Assembly: GCF_039631355.1 (NCBI RefSeq)
Contig: NZ_JBDIVF010000003.1
Location: forward strand, 496,001 to 560,000
Direction of reading: 5' to 3'
DNA from: Uliginosibacterium paludis
GTDB taxonomy: Bacteria; Pseudomonadota; Gammaproteobacteria; Burkholderiales; Rhodocyclaceae
Length of the DNA stretch: 64,000 nt
The translations under genes were made by a program, and so were the position numbers. The notes beneath the pieces were generated by a model that worked only from the letters and a program-made list of their open reading frames with translations, made no database searches and was not told the origin of the DNA. Positions 36,510 to 45,911 of the stretch are shown here, one piece after another. Numbering within the stretch: the first letter of the stretch is position 1; each line of letters starts with the position of its first letter.

Positions 36510-36713
36510 ATGGCAACCGGTATCGTCAAGTGGTTCAATGATTCCAAGGGTTTCGGCTTCATCACCCCCGATGGTGGTGGCAAGGACCTCTTCGCCCACT
36601 TTTCCGCCATTCAAGGCAACGGCTTCAAGTCGCTTCAAGAAAACCAACGCGTGACCTTTGACGTGGTCACCGGCCCGAAGGGCGATCAGGCAGCGAACAT
36701 TCGCCCTGAATAA
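36510..36713 (+). CDS. Cold-shock protein, CspA family
   Basis: A 67-residue single cold-shock domain that binds single-stranded RNA/DNA as a chaperone. RNP1 KGFGFI and RNP2 DLFAHF are intact (GFGFITPDGGGKDLFAHFSA). The SD AGGAG lies 10 bases upstream. A terminator follows before infA. Confidence 0.96.
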   Translation: MATGIVKWFNDSKGFGFITPDGGGKDLFAHFSAIQGNGFKSLQENQRVTFDVVTGPKGDQAANIRPE

Positions 36714-36762
36714 GTTGGAGTGCTGCGGCGTACAAGCTGTCGCCGCACCTCCCGACCGGAAG

Positions 36763-36787
36763 AGCCCGGCCAGCGCCGGGCTTTTTC
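36763..36787 (+). terminator. Rho-independent terminator after the cold-shock gene
   Basis: Stem AGCCCGGC/GCCGGGCT (36763-36770 with 36775-36782) with a four-base loop is followed by a T-run. It separates the cold-shock gene from infA. Confidence 0.85.
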
Positions 36788-36815
36788 GTTTCCGTTAATC
36801 TGACAGGAGACCTCA

Positions 36816-37085
36816 ATGGCCAAAGAAGAACTGATTGAAATGAATGGCTCGGTCGATGAAGTGCTGCCCGATTCCCGTTACCGCGTGACGCTGGAAAACG
36901 GTCACCAACTCGTCGCCTACACGTCCGGCAAGATGCGCAAGCACCACATCCGGATTCTGGCGGGCGACAAGGTTTCACTCGAGCTGTCCCCGTACGATCT
37001 CTCGAAGGGACGCATCACCTTCCGCCACATCGAAGGTCGCGGTCCCGGCCCCGCAGCATCGGGTGCTCCGCAACGTCGCCGCTGA
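36816..37085 (+). CDS. infA: Translation initiation factor IF-1
   Basis: An OB-fold factor that occupies the ribosomal A site during initiation. The core (MAKEELIEMNGSVDEVLPD to LSPYDLSKGRITFRH) is typical IF-1, but a 17-residue Gly/Pro/Arg tail ends in QRRR. The tail and the location next to a cold-shock gene, away from ribosomal protein operons, suggest the second infA paralog seen in betaproteobacteria. Confidence 0.93.
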   Translation: MAKEELIEMNGSVDEVLPDSRYRVTLENGHQLVAYTSGKMRKHHIRILAGDKVSLELSPYDLSKGRITFRHIEGRGPGPAASGAPQRRR

Positions 37086-37165
37086 TTTGCCTGGCCACCG
37101 GCATGTGCCGGACTGGCCCGGTAGAATGACGCCCCGTCGTTCTGCCCGGCTTTGTCTTTCTACTG

Positions 37166-40100
37166 ATGTCCGCAGCCCAGTCTTTCGTTGATTATTCCGA
37201 ACTCGTTCTCAGCCGCGACCGGCCTGCCATCAGGCGCCAGCTGCGTGAACTGCGAACACCTGCCAGTAACCTGCAGGAGCTGCCTGCCGGTTTGCGGGAA
37301 CGGATCGAGAAGTCGCTAGCCCTCCGTCAGCAACGCCGCGAGAAGCTGCCAAAGCCGACTTTCCCGGCTGAACTGCCGGTCAATCAGCGTCGCGACGAGA
37401 TTGCCAAGGCGATCCGTGAGCATCAGGTCGTCATCGTCTGTGGTGAAACCGGCTCCGGCAAGACCACCCAGCTGCCCAAGATCTGCCTCGAACTCGGGCG
37501 CGGCGAAGCCGGCCTGATTGGCCACACCCAGCCGCGGCGGCTGGCTGCGCGCGCCACCGCCACGCGCATTGCCGAAGAACTGCAGAGCGAGCTGGGCAGC
37601 ACTGTCGGTTTCAAGGTGCGTTTCACCGATCACACCAGTGCCGACAGCTACATCAAGCTGATGACGGACGGCATCCTGCTTGCCGAAACCCAGGGCGACC
37701 CGCAGCTTTCCGCCTACGACACCCTGATCATCGACGAGGCGCACGAGCGCAGCCTCAACATCGACTTCCTGCTCGGCTACCTGCGTCAGCTTCTGCCGCG
37801 CCGGCCGGATATGAAGGTGATCGTCACCTCCGCGACGCTGGACGCCGAGCGTTTTGCGAAGCACTTCAGCTTCGACGGCAAACCCGCGCCGGTGATCGAG
37901 GTGTCGGGCCGCCTCTACCCGATCGAGCTGCGCTACCGCCCGATCGAGGAAGAGGAACAGGTGCAGCAGCGCTCTGCCACCGACCGCCGCCTGCAGCGCC
38001 GTGATGATCGCCGCAGCAATCAGCCGCAGAAGGATCTCTACGAGGCGATTGTCGATGCGGTGGGCGAGCTGCAGCGCGAAGGGCCGGGCGATGTGCTGGT
38101 CTTCCTGCCCGGCGAGCGCGAGATCCGCGAGGCCGCTGAAGCGCTCCGCAAGAACCATCTGCCGGGCACCGAAATCCTGCCGCTGTTCGCGCGCCAGTCC
38201 GCCGGCGAGCAGGCGCGGGTTTTTTCTCGCTCCAACGGACGCCGCGTGGTGCTTTCCACCAATGTCGCCGAGACCTCGCTGACCGTGCCGGGCATCCGCT
38301 ATGTGGTGGATGCAGGCCTCGCGCGGATCAACCGCTATTCGCACCGCAACAAGGTCGAGCTGCTGCAGATCGAGAAGATCGCGCAGAGTGCGGCCAAGCA
38401 GCGCGCCGGCCGCTGCGGCCGGGTGCAGGACGGCGTGTGCATCCGCCTTTACGATGAAGACGACTTCAACAAGCGCTTGTCCCACACCGAGCCGGAAGTA
38501 CTGAGATGCTCGCTGGCCGGCGTGATCCTGCGCATGAAGTCGCTGCGTCTGGGCGCGGTGGAGGACTTCCCCTTCATCGACGCGCCCAGCCCGAAGATGA
38601 TTGCCGATGGCTACCAGCTCCTGAACGAGCTGGGCGCGGTCGATGATGACAATGAGCTGACGCCGATCGGCCGCGAGCTCGCCAAGCTGCCGCTGGACCC
38701 GAAGATCGGCCGCATGATTCTCGCCGCGCGCGATCGTGGCGCGCTGCGCGAAGTGCTGGTGATCGCCGCAGCGCTCTCCGTGCAGGATCCGCGCGAGCGC
38801 CCGCAGGAATCACCCGGCACGGCCGATCAGGCGCATGCGCGCTTCCGTGTGGCACCCGATGACAAGGGCGAACCGAAGAGCGAATTCCTCTGGTACTGGA
38901 ATCTGTGGCAGGCCGCCGACGAGGTCTGGCGTCACGAAGGCTCCAGCAAGCAGAAGGCCTGGTGCAAGACGCATTTCCTCTCCTGGCTGCGCATGCGCGA
39001 GTGGCGCGACATCCACACCCAACTCCACGAGTTATGCGCGGAGCATGGCTGGATTCACAAGACGCCCAAGGGTGAAGCCGCTGCGGCCGCGCCCGCCAAG
39101 GCCAAGCCCGAGGCGAAGCCGGCTGTACGCAGCAAATCCTTCGACAAGTTGAAAGGCCAGATCCTGGCTCCCGAACCCGCTGATGAAAAGCCTGCGAAAT
39201 CAGGCGGGCAGGGCGCGTCTTATGAGGCGATCCACAAAGCCTTGCTGGCCGGGCTTCTCGGCCATGTGGGCGTGAAAATCGAGGACGCGAGCGGTCCCTG
39301 GGTCGGTGCCTTCAATGGCGCGCGCAGCATCAAGTTCTGGCCACATCCGGGCTCCTTCATGGCCAAGCGCGTCGGCAAGTGGCTGATGGCGGCAGAGCTG
39401 ATCGACACCTCCAAGCTCTTCGCGCGCTGCATCGCGAAGATCGAGCCGGAATGGCTGGAAGAGGTCGGCGCGCACCTCGTTCGCAAGAGCGTGTATGAGC
39501 CGCATTGGGAGAAAGCCAAGGGCGCGGTGCGCGCCTGGGAACGCGGCGTGCTGCACGGCATCACGCTCTATCCGCGTCGCCCCTGCGGCTATGACAAGGA
39601 AGATCCGGCGCTGTGCCGCGAGCTCTTGATCCGCGATGGTCTGGTGAATGGCGAGATCGACGAGAATGCCGCGCGCAACATGCCTTTCTTCCAGCACAAC
39701 CACCGCCTGGTGGCCGAGATCGAGCGCCTGGAGCAGAAGATGCGCCGGCCCGATCTGCTGGTGGATGAAGCGCTGATCGAAGCGTTCTATGACGCGCAGA
39801 TTCCGGCGGAGATCACCGATCTGCGTGCTTTCGAGGCCTGGCGCAAGCAGGCCGAGCGCAAGGATCCGAAGTGCCTGTTCCTCGAACGCGAGCAGCTCAT
39901 GCGCCACGAGGCGGCCGGCGTGTCGAGCGACAAGTTCCCGGCGAGCTTCGAGGTGATGGGGCAGAAGTTGAAGCTCAGCTATGTGCACGAGCCGCGCGCC
40001 AATGACGATGGCGTGACACTCGCCGTGCCGGTGGCCATGCTCAACCAGATTCCGGCTGCGCGCTGCGAATGGCTGGTGCCGGGCATGCTGGAGGAGAAGG

Positions 40101-41452
40101 TCATCGCACTCCTCAAGACCGTGCCGCAGAAGCATCGCCATCGCCTGCAGCCGATCGGCGAGAGTGCGGCCGCTTTCCTCGAAGCAGTAGAAGCGGGCGA
40201 GTTCAAACCGGATGAGCCGCTGGCGCGCGCCCTGCAGCGCTTCGTCGAGGTGCGGGTGAGTCTCAAGCTCGATCTCGCCAGCTTCCGCGCCGAGAACCTG
40301 AATCCGCACTGCTTCATGAATTTCCGTGTGATCGACCAGCACGGCCGTGTGCTGGATCAATCCCGTGATCTCGCCGAGTTGCGCCTCAAGCTCAAGGACA
40401 CCGCAGCCGCAGCCTTCCGTGCCGCACAGATCGAGGGCTCGATGGGGGCGCAGCTTGCGGCGCTGAATGTGCAGGGCAAGCCTGCTACCGAGGATGCGTC
40501 GAGAGTCGCACCGAGTGGGCCTGCGCAGGCAGGCGGCCCGGAGAAGGCCGTCAGCGCTGCGTCTGCCGACATGCGCGACGAAAACGGCCTGCACACCCAG
40601 TATTCCGGCATCACGAGCTGGAGCTTTGGGCCGCTGCCCGAGCTGCTCGAAGTGAAGATCGTTAACCGCAACCTGATCGGCTTCCCCGCGCTGCATGACG
40701 ATGGCGATTCGGTCAGTCTGCGTCCCTTCGATACCGAAGAGGAAGCCGCGCGCGTGCATCGCAAGGGCCTGGTGCGCTTGTTTGCGCTGAACCTCAAGGA
40801 TCAGGTCAAGGCGGTGGAGCGCCTGCCGGGCTTGCGCCCGCTCTCGCTGCAGTTCATGCCCTTCGGCACCGAGCCCGAGCTCAAGGCCCAGCTCATCGAG
40901 GCGACGCTCGTGCGCTGCTGCCTGATGGAGCCGTTGCCGGTGAATCCGACCGACTTCAACCAGCGCGTGCTCGAAGCCAAGACCCGCGTGAGCCTGATCG
41001 CGCAGGAGCTGATGCGCTTGGTGCAGACGCTGTTGGCAGAACATGCCTCGCTGCAGAAGCGTTTTGCCAACCTGAAGAATTTCCCGGAGCTGCTTGCGGA
41101 TGTTCAGGGCCAGGTCGGCAAGTTGCTGCCCAAGAACTTCCTCGTCGCCTATCCCTTCGAGAAGCTCTCGCTCTTCCCGCGTTACTTGAAGGCCATCGAT
41201 GTGCGCATCGAGAAGATGCGCAACAACCCGGCGCGCGATGCGCAGTTGATGGCGGAGTGGAAGTCGTTGGCCGGCCCGTGGGAGCGTGAGCACTTGGCCA
41301 AGCTCAAGGCTGGCGTGACCGATCCGCAGCTGGAAGAATTCCGCTGGCTGCTCGAAGAGCTGCGCGTGGGCCTCTACGCGCAGGAGTTGAAGACGCCGAT
41401 GCCGGTGAGTGTGAAGCGCCTGCAGAAGATCTGGGAATCACGCCCACGCTAA
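37166..41452 (+). CDS. hrpA: ATP-dependent RNA helicase HrpA
   Basis: A DEAH-box helicase that rescues stalled ribosomes. Walker A GETGSGKT is at residues 93-100 and DEAH begins at D190; helicase C, HA2 and OB domains follow, then the long C-terminal DUF3418-type region. 1,428 residues, longer than E. coli HrpA by about 130 because of an Ala/Lys/Pro-rich linker near residues 635-680 and further insertion in the C-terminal half. It is monocistronic. Confidence 0.95.
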   Translation: MSAAQSFVDYSELVLSRDRPAIRRQLRELRTPASNLQELPAGLRERIEKSLALRQQRREKLPKPTFPAELPVNQRRDEIAKAIREHQVVIVCGETGSGKTTQLPKICLELGRGEAGLIGHTQPRRLAARATATRIAEELQSELGSTVGFKVRFTDHTSADSYIKLMTDGILLAETQGDPQLSAYDTLIIDEAHERSLNIDFLLGYLRQLLPRRPDMKVIVTSATLDAERFAKHFSFDGKPAPVIEVSGRLYPIELRYRPIEEEEQVQQRSATDRRLQRRDDRRSNQPQKDLYEAIVDAVGELQREGPGDVLVFLPGEREIREAAEALRKNHLPGTEILPLFARQSAGEQARVFSRSNGRRVVLSTNVAETSLTVPGIRYVVDAGLARINRYSHRNKVELLQIEKIAQSAAKQRAGRCGRVQDGVCIRLYDEDDFNKRLSHTEPEVLRCSLAGVILRMKSLRLGAVEDFPFIDAPSPKMIADGYQLLNELGAVDDDNELTPIGRELAKLPLDPKIGRMILAARDRGALREVLVIAAALSVQDPRERPQESPGTADQAHARFRVAPDDKGEPKSEFLWYWNLWQAADEVWRHEGSSKQKAWCKTHFLSWLRMREWRDIHTQLHELCAEHGWIHKTPKGEAAAAAPAKAKPEAKPAVRSKSFDKLKGQILAPEPADEKPAKSGGQGASYEAIHKALLAGLLGHVGVKIEDASGPWVGAFNGARSIKFWPHPGSFMAKRVGKWLMAAELIDTSKLFARCIAKIEPEWLEEVGAHLVRKSVYEPHWEKAKGAVRAWERGVLHGITLYPRRPCGYDKEDPALCRELLIRDGLVNGEIDENAARNMPFFQHNHRLVAEIERLEQKMRRPDLLVDEALIEAFYDAQIPAEITDLRAFEAWRKQAERKDPKCLFLEREQLMRHEAAGVSSDKFPASFEVMGQKLKLSYVHEPRANDDGVTLAVPVAMLNQIPAARCEWLVPGMLEEKVIALLKTVPQKHRHRLQPIGESAAAFLEAVEAGEFKPDEPLARALQRFVEVRVSLKLDLASFRAENLNPHCFMNFRVIDQHGRVLDQSRDLAELRLKLKDTAAAAFRAAQIEGSMGAQLAALNVQGKPATEDASRVAPSGPAQAGGPEKAVSAASADMRDENGLHTQYSGITSWSFGPLPELLEVKIVNRNLIGFPALHDDGDSVSLRPFDTEEEAARVHRKGLVRLFALNLKDQVKAVERLPGLRPLSLQFMPFGTEPELKAQLIEATLVRCCLMEPLPVNPTDFNQRVLEAKTRVSLIAQELMRLVQTLLAEHASLQKRFANLKNFPELLADVQGQVGKLLPKNFLVAYPFEKLSLFPRYLKAIDVRIEKMRNNPARDAQLMAEWKSLAGPWEREHLAKLKAGVTDPQLEEFRWLLEELRVGLYAQELKTPMPVSVKRLQKIWESRPR

Positions 41453-41526
41453 GCGGCCGAGCTTAGCGTGTGCTTTAGCTGCTCCAGACGCCAGCGCTTG
41501 TTGCCGGGCTGTTCCGGCGGGGCAGG

Positions 41527-42162
41527 TCAGCGCGTCAGTGTGGCCCACACCCTGTGTGGCGACTGGCCGTTGACGCGCACCATACGCACCCACAGCAGCG
41601 TCATGTGCTCCAGGTGCAGTGCCTGTTCCGCGCCTCCCACGTCCAGCGGCTCCCAGCCAAGCTGCGCGATCAGCTGTGCAACCGTTTCCTTCGCACGTGT
41701 GTTGGCGCCGCAGTACATCATGACCGGCTTCACGTTGTAATCAGGGAAGGCTGAATTCTCGAAATTCTCGAATCCATAGATCGTGAAGGCCTTCACCACC
41801 AGGGTGTCAGGCACGATCTGCTGGACCTTTTCCAGACCTGACTGGAGGCTGTTCAAACCATGACTGAGCTTCGGCCCGACCGGGTTGGTGCAGTCAACAA
41901 GAATCTTGCCCCGGACTTCTTCGGCGACGGTTTCCAGTGCTGCTTCGTTGGCCTCGAAAGGCGTGGCGAGAAACACGACATCCGCGTTGCGCACCGCGTC
42001 TTTCGCTGGAGCCAGCTTGAGCTGGCTGTTTCTTTCAAGCGCGCGCCTGGCCCGCGCGGATTGCGGATCGTTGGCTGCGAGCGTCACTTCATGCCCAAGC
42101 TGCTGCAGGTGATCGGCGAGCGGCGCGCCGACCTGTCCATAGCCGAGAAACGCAATCTTCAT
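41527..42162 (-). CDS. NADPH-dependent F420-reductase-like oxidoreductase
   Basis: A 211-residue Rossmann protein: FLGYGQVGAPLADHL gives the nucleotide-binding loop and AANDP follows at the end of beta-2. The rest matches the NADP oxidoreductase family that includes coenzyme F420 reductases, widespread in bacteria lacking F420. Substrate unknown. It is divergent from the NRAMP-like transporter. Confidence 0.82.
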   Translation of the reverse strand: MKIAFLGYGQVGAPLADHLQQLGHEVTLAANDPQSARARRALERNSQLKLAPAKDAVRNADVVFLATPFEANEAALETVAEEVRGKILVDCTNPVGPKLSHGLNSLQSGLEKVQQIVPDTLVVKAFTIYGFENFENSAFPDYNVKPVMMYCGANTRAKETVAQLIAQLGWEPLDVGGAEQALHLEHMTLLWVRMVRVNGQSPHRVWATLTR

Positions 42163-42491
42163 GACAACGCACTCCTTTCTGTCGATTATCCGAGGGGTAG
42201 ATTATTGGTCCATGAAAAGCGGGGCTGAGGTCTCCGAGCGTACTGCACCCCCTCGTTTGATGCGTGGAATGCCGCACTTTGGGCAATGGGCTCGCGGCGC
42301 AAACGTCTCGCTGGCTTGCACGCCAGCGCACCGTGAAAGTGCTTGTCCGAGCTCGCCCGGACGAGACTCGCCGGCCTCAAGCTGACGGCCAGCTTTCAAG
42401 GACTCGCTGGCCTGCCGGAACGGGCTATGATCGGGCTCACCGCGCAGCTCTGCACGGTGTTTCCCGAAAATCCCTGCCTGGAGCCCGCCGG
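42163..42491. other. Intergenic region between divergent genes, nothing assigned
   Basis: About 330 bases between the oxidoreductase and transporter starts. It must hold both promoters, but I could not pick out clear boxes. An in-frame extension of the transporter to 42264 has an atypical composition and no membrane segment, so it was not accepted. Confidence 0.5.
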
Positions 42492-43760
42492 ATGAAAACA
42501 CTTCACCGCGCCCGCCATCTTGCGCGTCAACTCGGCCCCGGCCTCATCACCGGTGCTGCGGATGATGATCCCAGCGGCCTTGCGACCTACTCGCAGGCCG
42601 GAGCGCAGTATGGTGCCGGCCTGCTCTGGACGCTGGCACTGACCACTCCGCTGATGATCGCCATCCAGATGGTCAGTGCGCGGATCGGCTGGCTCACCGG
42701 GCAGGGGCTTGCTGCGAACATGCGGCGCATTTTGCCGACCTGGCTCACGATCGCGCTGGTAACGCTGCTGGTGCTGGCAAACACTCTCAACATCGCGGCA
42801 GACGTTGCCGCAATGGGCGAGGCCCTGCAGCTCATCGTGGGTGGTCCGGAGCACGGTCATGCACTGCTGTTCGGCCTTTTGTGCACGCTGCTGCCGCTCT
42901 GGCTGGATTACGAAGCCATGGTGCGTGTTCTCAAGTGGCTCACCCTGAGCCTGCTGGCCTATGTGGCGGTCGTGCTCATGCTGAAAGTGGACTGGCATGC
43001 GGTCATGCTTGAAACGGTGAGGCCCCCCTTGCTGGCCGGAGACGGTTACTGGACCATGGTGGTCGCGGTACTCGGCACCACGATCAGCCCTTACCTGTTC
43101 TTCTGGCAGGCGGCACAGGAAGCCGAATCGCGCCAGCGGGCCGAGGCCGCGGGGGAGGGGCTGCAGGCGCTGAGCAACGAGCATTCGGTCAGGAAGCATC
43201 TGCGCCGGATCCGGCTGGATACGGTCATCGGCATGCTGTTTTCCAACCTCATTGCCTTCTGCGTGATCCTGGCGACGACGATCACACTGCATCAGCACGG
43301 CGTGACCGACATCCAGACGACGCGGCAGGCGGCCGAAGCACTGCGCCCGCTGGCTGGTGAATTCACGTTTCTGCTTTTCGCGCTTGGCATCATCGGCACC
43401 GGGATGCTTGCCGTACCGGTGCTGGCAGCATCAGCCGCCTATGCGGTGGCCGACACGCTGGGCTGGCGCTCGGGCATGGATCACGATTTCGCCGAAGCGC
43501 GCGGTTTCTTCATGGTGATCGCAGGCGCCACGCTGCTGGGCACGCTGATCGATTTCACGCCGCTCGACCCCATCAAGGCGCTGGTCTGGAGTGCCGTAGC
43601 CAACGGCGTGATCGCGGTGCCGATCATGGCGGCGATGATGTGGCTGGGCTCGCAGCGCTCGTTGCTCGGGGCGCACACCCTGCATGCCCGTCACCGCTTT
43701 CTCGGCTGGCTTGCAACCGGCGTGATGGCGGTCGCCGTGGTGGTGATGCTCATACTCTGA
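42492..43760 (+). CDS. NRAMP-family divalent metal transporter
   Basis: A 422-residue inner-membrane protein with about eleven hydrophobic helices. The NRAMP helix-1 region reads ADDDPSGLATYSQ where classical Mn/Fe transporters have DPGN; the helix-6 region reads GTTISPYLFFWQ where they have a Met-Pro-His motif. It therefore belongs to the NRAMP superfamily but not the canonical Mn2+ branch, and the ion transported cannot be assumed. The SD region is weak. Confidence 0.85.
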   Translation: MKTLHRARHLARQLGPGLITGAADDDPSGLATYSQAGAQYGAGLLWTLALTTPLMIAIQMVSARIGWLTGQGLAANMRRILPTWLTIALVTLLVLANTLNIAADVAAMGEALQLIVGGPEHGHALLFGLLCTLLPLWLDYEAMVRVLKWLTLSLLAYVAVVLMLKVDWHAVMLETVRPPLLAGDGYWTMVVAVLGTTISPYLFFWQAAQEAESRQRAEAAGEGLQALSNEHSVRKHLRRIRLDTVIGMLFSNLIAFCVILATTITLHQHGVTDIQTTRQAAEALRPLAGEFTFLLFALGIIGTGMLAVPVLAASAAYAVADTLGWRSGMDHDFAEARGFFMVIAGATLLGTLIDFTPLDPIKALVWSAVANGVIAVPIMAAMMWLGSQRSLLGAHTLHARHRFLGWLATGVMAVAVVVMLIL

Positions 43761-43880
43761 GGCCGCGTCCTCGCTGGGCGGAAAACGATCAGTCCTGCGG
43801 CGAGAGCCGCACTCCGGAAGGCCTTGTCGGCGGCCATCGATGCGCCGCATCATGTCATTGGTATTCAAGGATGCGATGAC

Positions 43881-45869
43881 ATGAACGATGACGTGCAGGT
43901 GTCCGGCTGGCGCCGGATCGAGAATACGGAGGCCGAGCGGATTCTGCTGCTCGCCGCGGTGGCGCGGCAACTGCAGCATCCCTCGGCGTTCAGGCGAACT
44001 TTGCCGTGGATCGCGGTTGCGGCAGGTATCGGACTGCTGAGCTGGCTGCTGCAGACAGACGGCGAGCTGGCGTCGGTCAACGGACTGTTTGTTCTCCTCT
44101 TCGTCAGTGCCGTGCTGGGCGCGCAGTGCTTGGTGGCGTGGGGGCGGCTCATGCGCGCGGTCCGTGCCTGGCCTTCCGCGTACGGCATTTCGATGGATGA
44201 CGAAGGTATTCATCTGGCGCTTGAGGCGGAGCGGAGCAGCTTTTCCTGGCGAGCGCTGCGGGCGCTTGAGCAACGCAATGATGGCTTGCTGATCCTGTTG
44301 CAGGATCTGCGTGCGCTTTTCCTGCCCGTCCGCTGTTTCGCCAGTCGGGATGAAGCGGATGCCTGGCGAGAACGGATCGAGCAGGCAAGCGGGCTCCGGC
44401 CCGGCCACGTCGCACCGGCGCCTTCCTCGGCAGCTGAGGCGGGGCTCGGACAGGTGCTCGGCGATCTGGGAAGCAACCTGCGGGCAGGCTGTCTGTTCGC
44501 CCTGTTCCGCGCGAGTGCGGTGAGCCTGCTGCGGGTGTCGGTCGGCCAGATCATCCTCGTCGCGGCGCTGAGCATGTTGCTGGGGCTGTTGTTTGACCTC
44601 GCCATGGCGGGAACGACGGGCAGCGTGAACTGGTATGCATTGCCCTATGCCGGATTCGGCTGGCTGCTCACGCTGCTCTGCGCCTGGGCCGTGGCAGGCT
44701 GTTCGCCCAGACGCGAGCGGGTGCTGGTGGCCGTGCTGGCGATGGCCAGCTGCAGTCTGGTGCTGAACGTGCCGCAGATGCTCTCGATTCTGGGCGTCAG
44801 CCATTTTCCCTCGCTCATGGCGTATGGCGGACTCATGACCCTGGTGCTGGGCGGCTGGCTTGTCCTGGCCCTGATCGTGGCCCTCGTGCGTACGCTTGAA
44901 ATCAGCCCTGACCAGCGCATGGGCGCGGTACTGGGCGTGGTCTTCACGGTGGCCGCCAGCGTTCTGCTGGGGCTGGGCGAAGCGCGTCTGTGGGTCGCCG
45001 AGCCGGCGATCGATGAGCGCGCGGACACCGCACAGGACTGGCGGAGCACCGTGCGCGAGTCGGTGCTCTACAGCCAGCCGGCAATGCTGGACAAAGCCCT
45101 GGCCTCTCTCGAACCCGGCACCCCGGGCAAGCCGGAGATCTTCCTGCTCGCACTGGCAGGTTACGGGCAGCAGGACGTGTTCCGGCGCGAAGTGGACAGT
45201 GTTGAGTCCCTCTTCTCCGAGCGTTTTTCGACTGCGGCGCACAGCCTGGTGCTGGCGAACAATCCGGACACGCTGGAGACGCGCCCGATTGCGAGCGTGA
45301 CGGCGCTGCGGCGTTCGCTCGCTGAGATCGGCCGCAAGATGAATCCGGAAGAAGACGTACTCTTCCTGTTCATGACCTCGCATGGCGCGGCGGATTTCCG
45401 TTTTTCGCTCGAACTGTGGCCCTACAGGTTCGACGAACTGACTCCGCAGACGCTGCTTGCTGCGCTTGATGCTGCCGGCATACGCAACCGCGTCATCGTG
45501 GTGTCTGCCTGTTATTCAGGTGGCTTCGTGCCTGCGCTGGCCGGCCCGCGGACGCTGATGATGAGTGCTTCGCGCGCAGACCGGAACTCCCATGGTTGCA
45601 GCCATGAGGCCGAATGGACCTTCTTCGGCAAGGCCTACTTCAACGAAGCGCTTCGCCAGACGCGGAACTTCGAACAGGCGTTCGACATTGCACGCAAGGC
45701 CATCGCGCAGCGCGAGGATGCCGAGGGGCTCGTGCACTCGGAGCCGCAGATCCAGGTGGGCAGCGACATTCGCCCGGTGCTGGAGCGGCTGGCCGCACAG
45801 CTGGAACGCGATGGGCCGACCCTTGCCGTGGGGCTCCCCCGGCAGGGCCATATAGGGAAAACGGAATGA
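43881..45869 (+). CDS. Membrane-anchored C13-family (legumain-like) cysteine peptidase
   Basis: 662 residues in two parts. The N-terminal 350 residues hold at least seven hydrophobic segments and a short cytoplasmic-like insertion. From about residue 390 the protein resembles peptidase family C13: the catalytic His is H501 in MTSHGAADF and the catalytic Cys is C544 in VVSACYSGGF, with the usual preceding hydrophobic strands. The catalytic half follows the last membrane segment, so it faces either the cytoplasm or periplasm; orientation was not resolved. Substrate unknown. Confidence 0.85.
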   Translation: MNDDVQVSGWRRIENTEAERILLLAAVARQLQHPSAFRRTLPWIAVAAGIGLLSWLLQTDGELASVNGLFVLLFVSAVLGAQCLVAWGRLMRAVRAWPSAYGISMDDEGIHLALEAERSSFSWRALRALEQRNDGLLILLQDLRALFLPVRCFASRDEADAWRERIEQASGLRPGHVAPAPSSAAEAGLGQVLGDLGSNLRAGCLFALFRASAVSLLRVSVGQIILVAALSMLLGLLFDLAMAGTTGSVNWYALPYAGFGWLLTLLCAWAVAGCSPRRERVLVAVLAMASCSLVLNVPQMLSILGVSHFPSLMAYGGLMTLVLGGWLVLALIVALVRTLEISPDQRMGAVLGVVFTVAASVLLGLGEARLWVAEPAIDERADTAQDWRSTVRESVLYSQPAMLDKALASLEPGTPGKPEIFLLALAGYGQQDVFRREVDSVESLFSERFSTAAHSLVLANNPDTLETRPIASVTALRRSLAEIGRKMNPEEDVLFLFMTSHGAADFRFSLELWPYRFDELTPQTLLAALDAAGIRNRVIVVSACYSGGFVPALAGPRTLMMSASRADRNSHGCSHEAEWTFFGKAYFNEALRQTRNFEQAFDIARKAIAQREDAEGLVHSEPQIQVGSDIRPVLERLAAQLERDGPTLAVGLPRQGHIGKTE

Positions 45870-45911
45870 GCCGGCCGTGCGGGTGGCCGCGTCGAGCCAG
45901 GAAAGGCTGAT

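Noticed and set aside
39200..41293. 697-codon minus-strand ORF
   Set aside because: Antisense shadow of hrpA with His/Leu/Arg-rich nonsense composition.
43431..45383. 650-codon minus-strand ORF
   Set aside because: Antisense shadow of the transporter and C13 peptidase genes, very rich in Gln/Arg/His.
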